Assembly: GCA_964641665.1 (NCBI GenBank)
Contig: CAZXKO010000023.1
Span: 48,848-112,847, forward strand
DNA length: 64,000 nt
Direction of reading: 5' to 3'
Source: Gp1-AA133 sp964641665
GTDB lineage: Bacteria; Acidobacteriota; Terriglobia; Terriglobales; Acidobacteriaceae
The notes beneath the pieces were generated by a model. It searched no databases. It saw only the letters and a list, made by a program, of their open reading frames with translations, and was not told where the DNA came from. Made by a program: the position numbers and the translations under genes. How positions within the stretch are numbered: position 1 is the stretch's first letter; every line of letters starts with the position of its first letter. Below, piece by piece: positions 8,686 to 15,844 of the stretch.

Positions 8686-9029
8686 ATGCTTTATAAATGC
8701 GCCAATGAGGCATGTTCGACACCCTTTCGGCGTCTGCGGGAGGGGAAACTCTTCCAGGTGGAAACCGAGTATTCGAAAGGCCACGGGCCTGCGCCGACAT
8801 CGTCGCGCGTAAGACCAGACCTTGGCGACACGTGGAGCACTTCTGGCTATGCGACGCTTGCTCGCCGTTTGTGACGCTGATGTTTGACCGAGAACGCGGC
8901 GTGATCACAGTGCCGTTGCCGGACGGAGCGGGCAAGAAGACGGTTCGCCTCGTTTCTCTGGATGAAACGGGAGCCGTGGCAGGCACCAGCGAGCCCCGCG
9001 AGGGGATCGCTCAAGAGGTGACGAGATGA
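8686..9029 (+). pseudogene. Small Cys-motif protein gene broken by a frameshift
   Basis: The first part (ATG 8686) encodes MLYKCANEACSTPFRRLREG and continues to about FQVETEY in one frame. The rest, WRHVEHFWLCDACSPFVTL and onward to 9029, continues in the frame one base back. The two halves together resemble a known type of acidobacterial hypothetical protein with CxxxxC near the N-terminus and CxxC near residue 55, so they look like one gene that lost a base (or has a sequence error) between about 8770 and 8815. No classical slippery heptamer is seen there. The stop overlaps the ATG of the following gene, showing that the gene pair was built for coupled translation. Confidence 0.6.
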
Positions 9030-9520
9030 AAACCGCTGCCCCGGTGTGCTGCACGATCTGCGGAGAGTTGCGGACCCACGTGGACGGATGGTTCATGCTC
9101 ACTGAGAACCAGTGGACGGACCGTCTGAAGATTCTGAGCTGGAACGAAACGCTAGCAGGTCACCAGGGAGGGCTGGCAGCGTGCAGTGCGGCCCATGTCC
9201 AGCAGATGGTTGTCCACTGGAGGGCAGTGGGAAGCCTGGAATACCCGCTGGCACGGGTACCATCTGATAAAGCCCGTTGGCCTCGCAAGCGCCGAGGAAA
9301 GGATTCAGCCAAGGTGACAGAACCGGATCTCAACGACTCCAGAGTGGTGGGAGAACTGGCGGCACACCGGCAGAGTTTGTCCCGCGTGCTGCGCGAGAAT
9401 CCGGAATCGCTGGTTGGGATCCTGGAAGCGCTGGTCAGTTCGCTCACGGGTCACAAGCGTCCCATTGAAGCAGATCGGGAAGAAGAGGAAGCCGAGTCTT
9501 TTGCTCTGACCGAAGTCTAG
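9026..9520 (+). CDS. Hypothetical protein with N-terminal CxxC
   Basis: I do not recognise this 164-residue protein. It has CCTICG near residue 8, which could bind metal, and a second Cys-His pair (CSAAH) near residue 53. The middle (about 80-100) is basic, and the C-terminus is strongly acidic (EADREEEEAESFALTEV). The ATG overlaps the stop of the frameshifted gene upstream, so the two were probably expressed together. The matching Cys-rich nature of both suggests, without proof, a common metal-linked role. Confidence 0.65.
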   Translation: MKTAAPVCCTICGELRTHVDGWFMLTENQWTDRLKILSWNETLAGHQGGLAACSAAHVQQMVVHWRAVGSLEYPLARVPSDKARWPRKRRGKDSAKVTEPDLNDSRVVGELAAHRQSLSRVLRENPESLVGILEALVSSLTGHKRPIEADREEEEAESFALTEV

Positions 9521-9550
9521 AGAACGACGTGGCCAGGCACTGCGAAGTTG

Positions 9551-10636
9551 TCAGCCCACCCCGGATTTTCTCCACACCTGCCAATCCTGCCGGACCGCCT
9601 CCGCCATTCGGGTAGCTGCACCATATAGCCAGGTGGATTTCTGTTTACCCAGGTGTTTCCGGATACTCTTCACCGCCGGGAGATTTGCCAAGTGAACGTT
9701 TGCGGTCTCCCAACCGGCGGAAAATAGCAAGCGGCATTCCTCGCGGTTGCTCGGCAAGTCAGCGAGCTCGATGCGTGAGCAGTGCGGGGAGAGACGTCGG
9801 ACAATCCAGCGACCGCGCAACTGCACGAACGGGTCGGAACAACGCACGGAGCGAGCAAGGATGGTCGAGTACAGAATCTCGGAGGGTCCGTTGAGGTCGT
9901 AAGCCCAATAGACCGAGGACGGGACCAGCATTTTGGCCTCGCGGGCAATCTTCCCTCCCTGGTAGTCGGCGATCGCAACGTAGCGGAGGTGCCCCAGGCT
10001 TCCCAAGCCGGCAACCCGGCGAGCGAGCCGGTAGGAAAGGCCCGCGCTCGGTAGTAGATGTTCAAGCGCGTCGAGAACCACTGGGGAAATCTCCCCACGG
10101 ATGGTCGGGAGGACATCCATCTTTTTCCAAAAGCGCGCCGGATCCCGTAACTCATTCAGTGCGATCTGGCGGAGCCACTTGTTGCCTTCCTCGAGAACGA
10201 AAGGGCGCCCCCCCTCGGCCAGGGATTTGCCGTAGCCGTCGACAAGCTCAGCACACGCATCTTTCCCTTTGGCAGCCAGGTGGCCTTCTTCGATCGCGAG
10301 CAAAGCGCTGGCGGCCAATCGAACCAGATCGTTCGTGTAGGCCATCTGGCAGGACTCATCGAAATCGTTAACGCCCCAGATCAGCCGGCCTTCCACGTCG
10401 CGCCAGGTGCCGAAGTTCTCGACATGAAGATCCCCGACGCAGAGGATTTGGGGAGCGTCGGCCAAGTCGGGACAGACCTCAGGCCAGAGCTGTACCCAGC
10501 GGTAGAAGGTAGCTCGAAAAAACGGGAAGACGGCCTCGGCCATTCTGCGGTGCTTTAGCCGCAAATCGGGCATGACCAGGGGCGCGTGAGAAGCGAGCCA
10601 ATGTTCGAATCGAGCTGTGGCTTTGACGACGTTCAT
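9551..10636 (-). CDS. DUF2252 family protein
   Basis: This 361-residue protein has the DUF2252 signature: GDLHVENFG at 68-76, then EGRLIWGVNDFDES at about 82-95, which resembles the catalytic and Mg-binding loops of the protein-kinase/aminoglycoside-phosphotransferase fold. The family's substrate is unknown. It ends 30 bases from the convergent gene at 9520. A perfect CRP-type palindrome (10685-10700) lies about 50-65 bases upstream of the ATG at 10636, suggesting control by a CRP/FNR-family protein. Confidence 0.85.
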   Translation of the reverse strand: MNVVKATARFEHWLASHAPLVMPDLRLKHRRMAEAVFPFFRATFYRWVQLWPEVCPDLADAPQILCVGDLHVENFGTWRDVEGRLIWGVNDFDESCQMAYTNDLVRLAASALLAIEEGHLAAKGKDACAELVDGYGKSLAEGGRPFVLEEGNKWLRQIALNELRDPARFWKKMDVLPTIRGEISPVVLDALEHLLPSAGLSYRLARRVAGLGSLGHLRYVAIADYQGGKIAREAKMLVPSSVYWAYDLNGPSEILYSTILARSVRCSDPFVQLRGRWIVRRLSPHCSRIELADLPSNREECRLLFSAGWETANVHLANLPAVKSIRKHLGKQKSTWLYGAATRMAEAVRQDWQVWRKSGVG

Positions 10637-10684
10637 AGAAACACGGCCAGCATATCAGGGCCGCGATTGCGGATCACACGCAGC

Positions 10685-10700
10685 TGTGACGGCGGTCACA
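10685..10700. promoter_or_regulatory. CRP/FNR-type palindrome
   Basis: The site is TGTGA-N6-TCACA, an exact match to the CRP consensus half-sites, and the palindrome in fact extends to TGTGAC-N4-GTCACA. It lies upstream of the DUF2252 gene on the minus strand. Binding is inferred; no CRP-family gene is in the window. Confidence 0.45.
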
Positions 10701-10764
10701 GACCGGCTGTGGGTTTGTGGGTAGAAAAGGTCCAATAGAGACGCATGTACTGACCCCAGAAAAT

Positions 10765-10822
10765 TGCCCGGCCTCCCTTCCAAGACCCCAAGCCGCTCCT
10801 CAGCGGCGGGCCGGGCATTTTT
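10765..10822 (+). terminator. Branched (Y-shaped) hairpin with T-run, no obvious upstream gene
   Basis: The outer arms TGCCCGGCC (10765-10773) and GGCCGGGCA (10809-10817) pair perfectly and are followed by TTTTT. Between them is an inner hairpin GCCGCT/AGCGGC. On the plus strand this looks like an intrinsic terminator, yet the nearest upstream gene runs the other way, so it would end an unannotated short RNA or readthrough. Confidence 0.4.
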
Positions 10823-11013
10823 CCAAACCGCCTGCAGCAGATTCCCGCCTCTCTCGCTTGCTCCTGACCGTGTCAGTTTTGACACGACGTCCGTCTCAAG
10901 ACACGGTTCATCCCTTCACGCACCCATTAAGTCCTTTTGTGTCAACTGCATGACTATGGCGGATGGCCTGCCCGCTGAACTGGTGCAAGACAAAACCAAC
11001 CAGGAGGCGGGGG

Positions 11014-11613
11014 ATGGGAAGGCGCGAGACCAGCAGCGGATTTCGGGTTCACGGATGGCTGCTCGTGATGGCACTGTCAACGGCTGGATCCGCCCAGCCT
11101 AATCTCTCCGTCGGGGCCAGTTCAGCACCCCGGTCTCAGCGCCAAGTCGTCGTGAGCCTTCCGGATCGAAAGCTTGTGGTGATGGAGAAGGGTGCGGTCC
11201 TGCGGATTTTCCGGGTTGCCGTGGGCGCGCCGGCCAGCCCGAGTCCCACGGGCACCTTTACGATTACGAGCCGCCTCACATCTCCCACCTACTACCACGC
11301 AGGCACCGTGATTGCGCCGGGCAAAGACAACCCGCTGGGGCAGCGGTGGTTGGGCTTGAACAAACAGGGATACGGGATTCATGGAACGAACCGTCCGGGC
11401 TCCGTCGGGAAGGCTGCTTCGCACGGCTGCATCCGGCTAAGCAACCGCGACATTGTGCAGCTTTTTGCCTTGGTCCGTGTTGGCGACTCAGTGGAGATCC
11501 GCGGCGAACGAGATGAGCAAATTGCGCAGATTTTTGGCGATGGTGCCAACACACCAACCGTTGTAGCGCAAGCCCAACCGGCCGCAACCAGCGCGGTGGG
11601 CGACGGGCAGTAA
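11014..11613 (+). CDS. L,D-transpeptidase (YkuD domain), exported
   Basis: This 199-residue protein has an N-terminal signal peptide (about 1-27) and a YkuD catalytic domain. The active-site block runs from HGTNRPGS (His123) to SHGCIRLS (His137, Cys139), the Cys being the nucleophile that forms 3-3 cross-links in peptidoglycan or attaches proteins to it. ATG 11014 is preferred because AGGAGG sits at 11002-11007; the frame extends to 10963 without a ribosome site. The C-terminal 30 residues are low-complexity. It is followed by the small membrane protein and the SPFH gene. Confidence 0.9.
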   Translation: MGRRETSSGFRVHGWLLVMALSTAGSAQPNLSVGASSAPRSQRQVVVSLPDRKLVVMEKGAVLRIFRVAVGAPASPSPTGTFTITSRLTSPTYYHAGTVIAPGKDNPLGQRWLGLNKQGYGIHGTNRPGSVGKAASHGCIRLSNRDIVQLFALVRVGDSVEIRGERDEQIAQIFGDGANTPTVVAQAQPAATSAVGDGQ

Positions 11614-11649
11614 AGGTTCGAGAAGTTGGGGGTCATGGAGGAGAAGGTA

Positions 11650-11802
11650 ATGCAATTAACAATCACAGCAATCGCGGTCGTGGCAGGGATGGTGTTTTCC
11701 CTTGCCATCGCACTCCTGGTGGAAGAGTTCATCTTTGGGGAAGTATTCCGCCTGTTCTTCGCCCGGCAGGCGGTACGAGTGAAGGCAGAGCAGAAGCGCT
11801 GA
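11650..11802 (+). CDS. 50-residue single-pass membrane protein
   Basis: An ATG at 11650 follows GGAGGAGAAGG at 11637-11647. The peptide begins MQLTITAIAVVAGMVF, has one long hydrophobic segment (about residues 3-24) and ends in a basic tail (RQAVRVKAEQKR). An alternative ATG at 11635 would add five residues. It lies 19 bases before the SPFH gene, which has its own AGGAGA site, so the two are probably co-transcribed. I do not recognise the family; a role as a small partner of the SPFH protein is inferred from position only. Confidence 0.6.
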   Translation: MQLTITAIAVVAGMVFSLAIALLVEEFIFGEVFRLFFARQAVRVKAEQKR

Positions 11803-11821
11803 GCGCGAAAGGAGAACCACC

Positions 11822-13147
11822 ATGTTGTTCCTGAAATGTGTGCTGATGACGGGCGGCGTCGGGCTGATCCTAGTCGCATTGGGAACCCTGGCGTATGACC
11901 TTACGCTGGAAATGCGGTATCGGCGTGCACTGCCGGTGGAAGGTTCGGGACCTCAACCAGCAGCACCGAAGATTCGCTGGCGCACTGTGATCGCGGAAGC
12001 GGCGTTAGCGTGGGTACCGATCCTGGTGGCTTTGAGCATCGTCGTGATCCCGAGCGGGACGGCGGGAGTTCGAGTGAGCCAGACCCAAGGAACGTTGGCC
12101 GGAACGCTGTACCCGGGCATCCATTTTGTGGCTCCGATGCTCGAGAAGGTCGAGCTGTTCGACACTCGCGATCAGTTGTTCACGACGGGGTCTATAGAGG
12201 ATGGGAGGACTGCCGCCGGGGCACTGGTGAAAGCCCAGCCACTCAACGTACAGGCCAAAGAGGGCCTGACGCTCGGCCTGGCTATCACCGTGCGGTACCG
12301 GGTTGATCCGAAGCGACTCGATTATGTGGAGGCAAACCTACCTCAGCCGGTGGAGAAAGAGATCGTTCCACCGGTGGTGGCGAGCGTCTGGCGGGAACTG
12401 GTTCCCAACTACACAGTGCGTGACGTCTTCGCAGCCAAACGTGAAGAAGTGAGGACTAGAGCGGCGAACATCATCACGCAGAAACTGGCGGCTGATGGCA
12501 TCGTAGTGAAGGAAGTCATGCTGCGGGATATCCAGTTGCCGCCCGAATACGCGAAGGGTTTGGAGGCACTGCTTCTGAAGGAGCAGGAAAACGACCGGAT
12601 GGGAGTAGATACGGAGATTCAGCAAAAACAAGTGAAGATTGCGGAACTACAGGCAGAGGCGACTAAAGTCCAACAAGTGAAGCAGGCCGAAGGCGAAGCA
12701 CAAGTGCATGTTCTGCAAGCCAAAGGCGAAGCGGATGCGATGCAGTACACGCTGCCTTTGAAGGAAAAGCAGATTCAGCAATCGAAACTGGAAGCCGAAG
12801 CGCGAAAGGAATCAACCATCAAGAACGCCGAAGCGGCTGCGGAAGCCAAGGTAATCGACGGCAAGGCAGAGATGGAACGACGCAAGTTGCTCGCAGATGC
12901 GGAGGCGGACCGGATCCGTGTAACTGCGGCAGCGGATGCGGAGAGAATGAAAGGGGAAGCGGCGATCCTGAAACAGAATCCGTTGTTGATTAATAAGATC
13001 GTTGCTGAACGGCTTTCCGACAAGTTGCAGATCATGATGGTTCCGGCGGACGGCAAGTTTTTCTTTGCCAATGATGTTCTGCGCAGCATGAATATGGCGA
13101 ACCACACCAATCAAGCGGAGGCGCCCGAGGACCCGCAGGACAAGTAG
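11822..13147 (+). CDS. SPFH/band 7 (prohibitin-like) membrane protein
   Basis: This 441-residue protein has two N-terminal hydrophobic segments (about 5-25 and 55-78), then an SPFH domain (about 80-260, including GTLYPGIHFVAPMLEKVELFDTR-type sequence and ADGIVVKEVMLRDIQLP), and a long Ala/Glu/Lys-rich helical region (about 240-385) expected to form a coiled coil. Such proteins form ring-like membrane scaffolds in stress-related or microdomain functions. AAGGAGA precedes the ATG. Unlike minimal prohibitins it has an extra N-terminal membrane segment. Confidence 0.88.
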   Translation: MLFLKCVLMTGGVGLILVALGTLAYDLTLEMRYRRALPVEGSGPQPAAPKIRWRTVIAEAALAWVPILVALSIVVIPSGTAGVRVSQTQGTLAGTLYPGIHFVAPMLEKVELFDTRDQLFTTGSIEDGRTAAGALVKAQPLNVQAKEGLTLGLAITVRYRVDPKRLDYVEANLPQPVEKEIVPPVVASVWRELVPNYTVRDVFAAKREEVRTRAANIITQKLAADGIVVKEVMLRDIQLPPEYAKGLEALLLKEQENDRMGVDTEIQQKQVKIAELQAEATKVQQVKQAEGEAQVHVLQAKGEADAMQYTLPLKEKQIQQSKLEAEARKESTIKNAEAAAEAKVIDGKAEMERRKLLADAEADRIRVTAAADAERMKGEAAILKQNPLLINKIVAERLSDKLQIMMVPADGKFFFANDVLRSMNMANHTNQAEAPEDPQDK

Positions 13148-13272
13148 GTTTATGCGCAGCTGCCGCAAGTGGGAGCCGCCATCGCAAGCGGCGGTGGCCC
13201 CCAGGGGTTCGGAACTGAAGATGACTTTGATGAGCACAGACTCCCATGATCAGTCCACGACAGCACGCGGTT

Positions 13273-13278
13273 TATAAT
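13273..13278 (+). promoter_or_regulatory. Candidate -10 box (TATAAT)
   Basis: A perfect TATAAT lies 15 bases before the ATG at 13294. It argues for translation from 13294 rather than from the upstream in-frame ATG at 13246. No clear -35 box is seen at the right spacing. Confidence 0.4.
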
Positions 13279-13293
13279 TCGCCCATCGCGGAG

Positions 13294-14520
13294 ATGCTCA
13301 TCCCCTCACCAGGCTTTTCGAGTCGTGCCTCTTGCCTGTTGCTTGCGCTTTGCTTTTGGCTGACTCCGCTGAGCTATGGTGCTAATTGGTCAACCCCAGA
13401 GCAGGAACTGGCGAGGAAGATTGCCGCTGTCACAGGCCCGGCAACCGTGACCCTTGAGGTGGTGGATCGTGCGTCGCTCAACAAGAAAGATGTCGACGAG
13501 ATCAGCCGCAGTCTTCGGGTACAACTTGAAACGCTGGGATTGCGCACCGTGAAGCCGGAGCAAGCGGCTGTGACGGTGCAGGTTTCGCTTTCCGAGAACG
13601 TGCAGAGCTACGTCTGGGTCGCTGAGATTCATCAGGGCGCGGGGGGATTCTCAGTCGTCATGGTTTCCGCGTTACACCCGGACGCGGAAACCTTTGTGCA
13701 GGAGCCGGCGGCTCTTACCATTCGCAAAATTCCTTTATGGTCGCAGGAGGAACGGATACTCGACGTGGCCGTGCTGGAAGAGTCCTCGGGTCCGTCGCAT
13801 CTGGCGGTCCTGGACCCGGATAAAATCACGCTCTACCGGTTCACGAACGGCCGCTGGCAGAAGGAACAGGCAATGGAAATAAGCCATACGCGGCCATGGC
13901 CACGGGACATGCGCGGACGGCTCGTGATGCGTCAGGACCATCTGCTCGACGCATATCTGCCCGGAGTTTTTTGTCAAAGTTCGAGCAACGCGCCACTGGT
14001 TCTTGCATGCCGCGCGAGCGATGATCCCTGGCCATTGTCCAGCCAATTTACGCTGGGGGGATTCTTCGCAGGAAACAGAAATTTCTTTACCGGCGTGCTT
14101 TCACCTGGCATCGGCAAGCAAACCTCTACGGAAAAATATTATTCTGCGGCACCGATTCCAAGACAGAATTACACGTTGTGGATGTTTGCCACGGTGGATG
14201 GACAAATCCATCTGCTTGATGGCATCACCGACCAGACCGCGCGGTGGAACTGGGGCAGTGACCTCGCCACCGTGAAAACAGCGTGCGGATCGGGCTGGCA
14301 AATTCTGGCTACACGTGCCGGCGACAATTCGGGCGATTCGATCAGCGCGTACGAACTAGCCGACCGGGAACCAATTCCGGCCAGCCAGGCTGTGGATTTC
14401 GCCGGTGGTGTCATGGCGCTCTGGCCTGAAGCAAAGGGCTCAACGGCGATCGCAGTGTCGCGAAATGCAGGAACGGGGACCTATGAAGCTTTCCGGCTGG
14501 CAATCACTTGCGGTCAGTAG
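13294..14520 (+). CDS. Exported hypothetical protein
   Basis: I do not recognise this 408-residue protein. A signal peptide is visible (ASCLLLALCFWLTPLSYGA). Residues about 35-125 look like a small alpha/beta domain (ELARKIAAVTGPATVTLEV, then LRVQLETLGLRTV). The remainder, with repeated beta-type strands such as LAVLDPDKITLYRFTNGRW and TLWMFATVDGQIHLLDGI, suggests a beta-propeller-like repeat. ATG 13294 is chosen for its position after TATAAT; ATG 13246 is also in frame. The 3' end overlaps the solute-binding protein gene by 38 bases, indicating an operon with it and the two-component pair. Confidence 0.7.
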   Translation: MLIPSPGFSSRASCLLLALCFWLTPLSYGANWSTPEQELARKIAAVTGPATVTLEVVDRASLNKKDVDEISRSLRVQLETLGLRTVKPEQAAVTVQVSLSENVQSYVWVAEIHQGAGGFSVVMVSALHPDAETFVQEPAALTIRKIPLWSQEERILDVAVLEESSGPSHLAVLDPDKITLYRFTNGRWQKEQAMEISHTRPWPRDMRGRLVMRQDHLLDAYLPGVFCQSSSNAPLVLACRASDDPWPLSSQFTLGGFFAGNRNFFTGVLSPGIGKQTSTEKYYSAAPIPRQNYTLWMFATVDGQIHLLDGITDQTARWNWGSDLATVKTACGSGWQILATRAGDNSGDSISAYELADREPIPASQAVDFAGGVMALWPEAKGSTAIAVSRNAGTGTYEAFRLAITCGQ

Positions 14521-15844
14521 TCTTTTGCTCAGCGCGTTCGCGAAGGCCGAGTTGCGGCCCCAGTACGGGAGAACACTTCATGTCGCCACGCGGATCGCGC
14601 TGTCCTCCCTCGATCCGGCCGACGACTCCCAGCCTGATACGGTCGCCCGCCGAAACCTGACCCGACTCATGTTCGACACGCTGGTCACAATGGACAGCCA
14701 AGGGCGGGCGCAACCGTCGCTGGCGACGTCTTGGCAGGTCGCGCCCGGCAATCAAAGGTGGCAGTTCCACCTGCAGCGAGGTGTCAGGTTTCAGGATGGC
14801 TCACCGCTCACTCCCGAGGCTATCGCGGCTTCATTGCGAGTGGCGAATCCGGAGTGGAATGTCTCGGCCGGCGCGGAATCGGTAACCATCGAGCGACAGG
14901 CTCCTGATCCAGACCTGACCGCGGAGCTGTCGCGTGCGCGCAATGGGATCGCGAAACGCTCCGGAGGAAATGTCGTCGGCACAGGTCCATTTGGCGTTAC
15001 GGATTGGCAACCGGGTAAGAAACTGAGCTTGTCTGCGCAAGAGGGGTACTGGGGCGGGCGAGCGTTCGTGGATGCGATCGAGATTGAAATGGACAAGAGT
15101 ACGCGAGACCAGTTGATCGAGTTGGAACTCGGCAAGACCGATATCGCTGAGGTGGCTACGGAGCAGGTTCAACGTGTCAGTGCAGCAGGCCGGCGGGTGG
15201 TGACGTCAGCTTCGGTTGAGGAAATGGCTCTGGTGTTTGCGCGGGATTTGCAGTCACCGGAGGAGGGCAAGCTGCGGGAGGCCCTGGCTCTCAGCATTGA
15301 TCGCGAATCCATTCGGACCGTTGTATTGCAGGGTGTCGGGGAACCATCGGCGGCAATCCTTCCGAATTGGGTTTCGGGCTATGCGTTTATTTATCCCGCT
15401 ACCCAGAATCTTGAACGAGCGCGGCGGGAGCGCAGCGAGGTTCAGCACGCTCCTTCCTGGACCTTGGGATACGATACGGGAGACCCTGTTGCACGTGTGA
15501 TTGCAGAGCGGATCGCGCTGAACGCCCGCGATGCGGGCATCGCCTTGCAGACAACGACGGCAGCCAATGCGGATCTGCGCCTTACAAGGTTGGTGCTGGC
15601 CTCTGCCAATGCGCACGTCGCGCTCAGGAGAGTCGCGAGAAGTTTGGGACTCCCCGAGCCAAAGCTGAGCAACTCCGTAGAGGACCTGTATCAGGCTGAA
15701 ACGGCCATTCTGCAAACGCAGCGGTTGGTACCACTGTTTCAGCTGCCAACTAGCTACGCGCTGAGCCCAAACGTGCAGGACTGGAACCAAGATCGGGACG
15801 GTACCTGGCATCTGGAGGATGTGTGGTTGGGGAATAAGCCTTGA
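14483..15844 (+). CDS. Family 5 extracellular solute-binding protein
   Basis: This 453-residue protein begins with a signal peptide (MKLSGWQSLAVSSLLLSAFA) and resembles SBP_bac_5 proteins that bind peptides or nickel: LSSLDPADDSQPDTVARRN, then ATSWQV and WQFHLQRGVRFQDGSPLT. It is shorter than typical peptide-binding proteins (about 500-550). No ABC permease or ATPase gene is nearby; instead the histidine kinase start overlaps its stop. A role as a ligand-presenting partner of that kinase is an inference from this arrangement. Confidence 0.82.
   Translation: MKLSGWQSLAVSSLLLSAFAKAELRPQYGRTLHVATRIALSSLDPADDSQPDTVARRNLTRLMFDTLVTMDSQGRAQPSLATSWQVAPGNQRWQFHLQRGVRFQDGSPLTPEAIAASLRVANPEWNVSAGAESVTIERQAPDPDLTAELSRARNGIAKRSGGNVVGTGPFGVTDWQPGKKLSLSAQEGYWGGRAFVDAIEIEMDKSTRDQLIELELGKTDIAEVATEQVQRVSAAGRRVVTSASVEEMALVFARDLQSPEEGKLREALALSIDRESIRTVVLQGVGEPSAAILPNWVSGYAFIYPATQNLERARRERSEVQHAPSWTLGYDTGDPVARVIAERIALNARDAGIALQTTTAANADLRLTRLVLASANAHVALRRVARSLGLPEPKLSNSVEDLYQAETAILQTQRLVPLFQLPTSYALSPNVQDWNQDRDGTWHLEDVWLGNKP

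Larger units (their letters stand above)
10637..11013. other. 377-base gap with operator-like and terminator-like elements
   Basis: No gene is supported. The gap holds a CRP-type palindrome at 10685-10700, a branched hairpin with T-run at 10765-10822, and an inverted repeat CGTGTCA-GTTT-TGACACG at 10869-10886. The upstream frame open from 10963 is read through the ribosome site of the L,D-transpeptidase and is not needed. Confidence 0.5.

Noticed and set aside
8770..8815. Programmed -1 frameshifting in the Cys-motif gene
   Set aside because: No X-XXY-YYZ slippery heptamer or following pseudoknot-like repeat is seen; a simple base loss explains it.
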